Assembly: GCA_000437555.1 (NCBI GenBank)
Contig: FR901028.1
Coordinates: forward strand, 17,939 to 54,508
From: Acidaminococcus sp. CAG:917
Lineage (GTDB): Bacteria; Bacillota; Clostridia; Christensenellales; CAG-917
Length of the DNA: 36,570 bases
Direction of reading: 5' to 3'
A program made the translations under genes and the position numbers. Positions 33,666 through 36,570 of the stretch are shown in pieces; position 1 is the stretch's first letter; each line of letters opens with the position of its first letter. The notes beneath the pieces were generated by a model, which worked only from the letters and a program-made list of their open reading frames with translations, searched no databases and was not told where the DNA came from.

Positions 33666-34931
33666 TTACACCGCCGAATACAGGGTATAATACCAGCCGT
33701 CGAAGGTATAGCCCGTCACCATTTTATTTTCGGGTCGCACGATGAGCCCGCGGTATGCGAATGTGGCGGTCATATCTTCAATACTGTCGAAATTATAATC
33801 GAACGTTACGGTAAGGTCGTCCTTCTTTTCCCAGCGGATATACACGTCGTTCTGTTCGTTTTTCAGCACGAACGGGATTTCATACACCGTTCCCGATTGA
33901 AAGTCGGACGTTTTGAAGTAGCCCGTTGCCTCGTATCCGGGTTTGCGGGGTAAACCTTTGTCCGAATAGAACGGCGCGGGATCGTGTTCGTTGAGGTTGG
34001 AAATGGCAATCGCTTCACCCTGAACGCCGTACATTACCGTTTCTTTTTCGCCGTTATTCGGGTGAACGGTAAGGCTTGCATAGACATCGCCTTCGCCCAC
34101 TTCGACGTACACGGCATACAGCATGATCTCTTCCACGTCCGTTGTACGCACGGGAAAGAGAACAGCGTCGGAATAATTGCCGTATACCGGCTCAAAATTC
34201 CAGTAAGAAAATTTCAGTTCATGGTTCGCCCCGTTTTTATCAAGATAAGAGATATCCTTCGGGTTTTCGGGCTGGGTAAGCTCTTCACCCGCCGTTATCG
34301 TAATCGGGGCGAGTATCTCTTCGTCATAGTTGATATCGCGCGTATCACCCTGCAACATGGCGATCTTGAAATTTACCGTCACTTCGCGCGTACTCTCCCA
34401 CCCGGCGTAAAAGCGGCTGTGCCCCGTTACCTCATAGGGGAACGAAGCCTTCTTCGTGCATTTTACGTCCGTGTACCAGCCCGTGAATGTATAGCCTACA
34501 CGCTCGGGCTCGTCCGGTTCATCAAGTTCGGTACCGTAAAGATACGTCGCATAGTCGATGACGGGAGAGCCGCCGTTCACGTCAAATACGACCGCATAAT
34601 TTTCATCCGACCATTGCGCATACAATGTAAGATTTGAGTTGACGGGCGTTGAAAAATCATAAGGCTCACCTTCGTATGTACTCGTAGTGAACCAGTCGAT
34701 AAACTCCGCACCCGTTTTGGTCGGGTCGGCAGGTCGTGCCACGGTATTGCCCGCCTTTACTTCCACGGGGTTGATTGCCGTGCCGCCCACCGTTTCAAAC
34801 GTCACGGTATAGGTCGTGCCGTTCCCGCCTCCGCCGCCGTCGCCTTTCGTCCCGCATGCTGCGAGCCCTGCGGCGCACGTGAACACCATTACAATAGCCA
34901 GCATGATAACCAGCAGTTTTCGTTTCATCAT
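33666..34931 (-). CDS. InlB-repeat surface lipoprotein, N-terminal part ending at a premature stop
   Basis: 421 residues. Lipoprotein signal peptide: KRK, hydrophobic core LLVIMLAIVMVFTCAAG and lipobox LAAC, so Cys at about residue 26 would be lipidated, followed by a Gly-rich linker. Several InlB B/Flg_new repeats follow (TFETVGGTAINPV...LYAQWSD; VFDVNGGSPVIDY...GYTFTGWYTD...FYAGW; up to GYTFDGWYYTLYSAV). The last repeat is broken off by TAA at 33668-33666; the frame continues unchanged for another 1522 codons. AGGAGGT lies 6 nt before ATG 34931. A truncated secreted lipoprotein could still be made. Expression depends on passing a terminator 36 nt upstream (structured RNA A). Confidence 0.85.
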   Translation of the reverse strand: MMKRKLLVIMLAIVMVFTCAAGLAACGTKGDGGGGGNGTTYTVTFETVGGTAINPVEVKAGNTVARPADPTKTGAEFIDWFTTSTYEGEPYDFSTPVNSNLTLYAQWSDENYAVVFDVNGGSPVIDYATYLYGTELDEPDEPERVGYTFTGWYTDVKCTKKASFPYEVTGHSRFYAGWESTREVTVNFKIAMLQGDTRDINYDEEILAPITITAGEELTQPENPKDISYLDKNGANHELKFSYWNFEPVYGNYSDAVLFPVRTTDVEEIMLYAVYVEVGEGDVYASLTVHPNNGEKETVMYGVQGEAIAISNLNEHDPAPFYSDKGLPRKPGYEATGYFKTSDFQSGTVYEIPFVLKNEQNDVYIRWEKKDDLTVTFDYNFDSIEDMTATFAYRGLIVRPENKMVTGYTFDGWYYTLYSAV

Positions 34932-34967
34932 TTTTTACCTCCTGATGATCCGTCTGCAAAGGGCATT

Positions 34968-35106
34968 AAAAAAAGCGTGCCTTCAACCGAAGACACGCCC
35001 CGCATAAAGTATCTCCGATTGCTGCTACACAAACTTTCACATAACGGAAAATAGAGATACGAAATGCCTGTTCGTATCCGTTATGTGAATATTCAGTTTG
35101 TGTAGC
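34968..35106 (-). ncRNA. structured RNA A, switch-like leader with terminator
   Basis: About 139 nt from predicted start to T-run. P1 closes at the very 5' end (GCTACACAAACT / AGTTTGTGTAGC, 12 bp), P2 is TTCACATAACGGA with its complement (13 bp), P3 TACGAA/TTCGTA. A linker AATCGGAGATAC follows, then the terminator GCGTG-CTTC-GAAG-CACGC with seven T. The linker can pair either with GTATCTCT inside the hairpin or with GTCTTCGGTT in the terminator arm. It lies in front of the lipoprotein gene with no room for another promoter, so a conditional terminator is likely. I do not recognise the class. Confidence 0.72.
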
Positions 35107-35112
35107 GATTAC

Positions 35113-35141
35113 AGTATATCACAAGCGGGCAGATTTTGCAA
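35113..35141 (-). promoter_or_regulatory. promoter of structured RNA A and the lipoprotein
   Basis: TTGCAA (35141-35136), 17-bp spacer, TATACT (35118-35113). Confidence 0.8.
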
Positions 35142-35163
35142 GAACAGCGCAGGTATTTGCTAT

Positions 35164-35322
35164 AAAAAATAAGAGCGCCCCCAATTAAGGGAACGCCCGC
35201 AAAGAATGTATCCCTTAATCAGTTGCGTTCTAATTTCTTTTCTATGTACCAAATAAATGGGAAAAGAGGGATACACCTGTGCCGATGTAACCCATTCATT
35301 TGGTTTTATGAAATTAGAACGC
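35164..35322 (-). ncRNA. structured RNA B, homolog of RNA A with its own terminator
   Basis: About 159 nt. P1 GCGTTCTAATTTC with complement (13 bp) again starts at the 5' end; P2 CCAAATGAATGGG/CCCATTTATTTGG (13 pairs with one G-U); P3 TACATC/GGTGTA. The linker ATTAAGGGATACA can pair with TGTATCCCT inside the hairpin (9 bp) or with TCCCTTAAT of the terminator arm (9 bp). Terminator GCGTTCCC/GGGGGCGC followed by TCTTATTTTTT. Same plan as RNA A but mostly different base sequence, which argues for a conserved structure. Confidence 0.72.
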
Positions 35323-35328
35323 ATTTGC

Positions 35329-35357
35329 AGTATAGCACAAAAGCAGTTAAAAAGCAA
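35329..35357 (-). promoter_or_regulatory. promoter of structured RNA B
   Basis: TTGCTT (35357-35352), 17-bp spacer, TATACT (35334-35329). Confidence 0.7.
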
Positions 35358-35543
35358 TGCTTTACAGCAAAATAGCCGCAATCTCTTCGATTACGGCTAT
35401 CTAATGAAACCTGTTTTGTGATATTCTCCGATTGTGGTTTTTGTTGATTGCAAATCATCTTTTAGTTTACACAATCTGAATTGTCTTCCTCTTCTGCTTC
35501 GCTTCCTCTGTTCCGGTGACTATCACGGGAACATTAGACAAAA

Positions 35544-35574
35544 AAGAGCGGAGTCTCTGAGCCCGCTCTTTTCC
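35544..35574. terminator. terminator-like hairpin, bidirectional
   Basis: AGAGCGG / CCGCTCT arms with an 11-nt loop, flanked by A-run and T-run, so it could act on either strand. No intact gene ends at it. Confidence 0.6.
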
Positions 35575-35634
35575 TGACTTGCCCTTGGGGTGTATTCGCT
35601 ATTTTTTGTTAATTATTGCCATCTCTATTGAATA

Positions 35635-35655
35635 CACCCTTTTTACGGCGTTTTT
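35635..35655 (-). repeat. right inverted repeat, candidate attachment half-site
   Basis: Reverse complement reads AAAAACGCCGTA, AAA, AGGGTG, matching 21371-21391 at 18 of 21 positions. It overlaps a second 10-bp inverted repeat (35588-35639). Confidence 0.6.
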
Positions 35656-35780
35656 TTCTGCCGAAATAAAGCTATGTTTAAAGCTATTATGCGAATTATA
35701 TAAAATTTGCCATAAGCAGATTTGTATATTGACGGACAAAACTCGTTTTAAAATCGTTTTGTCTTTTTGCGTTTTTGATA

Positions 35781-35786
35781 TATAAT
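35781..35786 (+). promoter_or_regulatory. -10 box giving a leaderless tilS mRNA
   Basis: Perfect TATAAT, then 6 nt and the tilS ATG. The -35 is weak (TTGTCT at 35759-35764, 16-bp spacer). Confidence 0.65.
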
Positions 35787-35792
35787 ATTTTT

Positions 35793-36570
35793 ATGGAATT
35801 GAATCTCGGTTTCGACGACAAAAAAATAGCGCTTGCCGTCAGCGGAGGCGCCGACAGCATGGTCATGCTTTACCTCTTTATGAACAACTATAAAGGGGAA
35901 TTTTTCGTCGTCAACGTCGACCACTCGATAAGGGGCATATCCTCCGTTTCCGATTCCGATTTCGTAGAGGAATATTGCAAACAACATTCGGTAAAGATAA
36001 AAAGATTTAAAGTGGACGCTTTAAAGCTTGCAAAAGAAAAGAAGATATCGCTTGAACTTTCTGCAAGGCTTTTACGCCGTGAAATTTTCGATTCTTTAGA
36101 CTGCGACTTTGTCGCCACAGCCCACCACAAAGGCGACCTTGCCGAAACGGTGCTCTATCGCATAGCGAGAGGAACGGGACTGTCGGGGCTTAAAGGCATT
36201 GTCAGGCAGACGGGAAAATTTATCCGTCCGCTTTTAGATTTTTCTAAAGAAGAAATTTTAGACTTTGCCTCAAAAAACAATATTCCTTACGTCACGGACG
36301 AAACAAACTTGATAGACGAGGCGGACAGAAACTTTTTAAGGCTCAACGTTCTCCCTCTATTAAAAGAGCGTTTCCCCTCTTTTGAAAACAGCGCTTATCG
36401 GCTCGCCCTCGCCGCTCTAGAGGCGGACGACTATCTAAACGGCGTCATATCTGAGCCGATTAAGACAGAGGACGGCTATATGATAAAAAAGCCGTTTAAA
36501 CACCCGTTTTTGCTCAAAAAAGAGATACTTTTATGCTTTAAACTTTTGGGCGTGGAGCACGACGTCGAAG
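35793..36570 (+). CDS. tilS: tRNA(Ile)-lysidine synthetase, 3' end cut by window edge
   Basis: Modifies C34 of the CAU-anticodon tRNA-Ile to lysidine so that it reads AUA. About 259 residues are visible of a usual 430-470. The PP-loop AVSGGADSMVML binds ATP; NVDHSIRG, ATAHHKGDLAETVLYRIARGTG, GIVRQTGKFIRPLLDFSKEEIL and DETNLIDEADRNFLRLNVLPLL are all family blocks. The ATG is 6 nt behind TATAAT without a Shine-Dalgarno sequence. It stands directly outside the right end of the mobile element; in other Firmicutes it follows spoIIE. Confidence 0.95.
   Translation, partial: MELNLGFDDKKIALAVSGGADSMVMLYLFMNNYKGEFFVVNVDHSIRGISSVSDSDFVEEYCKQHSVKIKRFKVDALKLAKEKKISLELSARLLRREIFDSLDCDFVATAHHKGDLAETVLYRIARGTGLSGLKGIVRQTGKFIRPLLDFSKEEILDFASKNNIPYVTDETNLIDEADRNFLRLNVLPLLKERFPSFENSAYRLALAALEADDYLNGVISEPIKTEDGYMIKKPFKHPFLLKKEILLCFKLLGVEHDVE

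Larger units (their letters stand above)
21371..35655. mobile_element. integrative (mobilisable) element between spoIIE and tilS
   Basis: About 14.3 kb bounded by 18/21-matching inverted repeats (21371-21391 and 35635-35655). It encodes, all on the minus strand, a large serine recombinase at one end, small TnpW-like and ribbon-helix-helix-like proteins, an HUH relaxase, a DUF6291 protein, a DxDxD polymerase-like protein and a surface lipoprotein preceded by two structured RNAs. No type IV secretion genes are seen, so it would be mobilisable rather than self-conjugative. Exact ends and crossover dinucleotide are not resolved. Confidence 0.8.
35358..35792. other. right end region of the element up to tilS
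   Basis: No intact gene. Contains a hairpin ATAGCCG/CGGCTAT (35372-35400), a 22-codon open frame on the minus strand ending at 35467 (TGTEEAKQKRKTIQIV) that looks like the tail of a lost gene, and a terminator-like hairpin (35544-35574). It also holds a perfect 10-bp inverted repeat GGGTGTATTC/GAATACACCC (35588-35597, 35630-35639) and the right end repeat. Confidence 0.5.

Noticed and set aside
34968..35322. Palindromes as insertion-sequence ends or MITEs
   Set aside because: Each stem starts exactly at the predicted transcription start of its own promoter and ends at its own terminator, which fits RNA genes better than mobile repeats.

Overview
The window looks like a chromosome segment of a spore-forming, Gram-positive Clostridia-type bacterium. 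It carries spoIIE and tilS, Firmicutes-style Shine-Dalgarno sequences and sigma-A promoters, and many short intrinsic terminators. No species is claimed. The genes are functional guesses from motifs and order; nothing was searched.

Left part (1-5240, minus strand): an aromatic amino acid operon aroF-tyrA-aroB-aroA, with aroA cut by the window edge. It is preceded by a promoter, a 23-residue leader peptide almost saturated with Phe and Tyr codons, and an antiterminator/terminator pair, which is a classical translation-coupled attenuator. Upstream lie a small HPr-like gene without the catalytic His and a four-tRNA operon (fMet, Met, Glu, Val) with a strong promoter. A repeat-rich, palindromic spacer sits inside the tRNA operon.

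Polysaccharide operon (5362-13888, minus): an SGNH/DUF6270-hexapeptide acyltransferase fusion, a GlfT2-like glycosyltransferase, a GT2 fused to a DUF115/GT42-like domain, a CMP-sugar cytidylyltransferase, a DRE-TIM aldolase fused to a similar DUF115-like domain, and a KdsC-like phosphatase. Together they suggest synthesis and transfer of a CMP-activated 2-keto-3-deoxy sugar made by an aldolase rather than a PEP-dependent synthase.

Middle (14041-21257): a conserved hypothetical gene, a small acidic protein, a YhhN-family membrane protein, a DUF2804 protein, a small hypothetical gene, DegV and SpoIIE. Several promoters here place the -10 box exactly 6 nt before the ATG, which implies leaderless mRNAs.

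Island (about 21371-35655): a 14.3-kb element sits between spoIIE and tilS, which are neighbours in other Firmicutes. It encodes a large serine recombinase, TnpW-like and other tiny overlapping proteins, a ribbon-helix-helix-like protein, an HUH relaxase, a DUF6291 protein and a large protein with a DxDxD catalytic motif resembling YonO/QDE-1-type single-chain RNA polymerases. It also carries a giant BspA/InlB-repeat surface lipoprotein interrupted by one in-frame stop. Two related structured RNAs, each with its own promoter and terminator, precede the lipoprotein and look like tandem switch-type leaders. 18/21-bp inverted repeats at the two ends are candidate attachment half-sites. The window closes with the 5' part of tilS.
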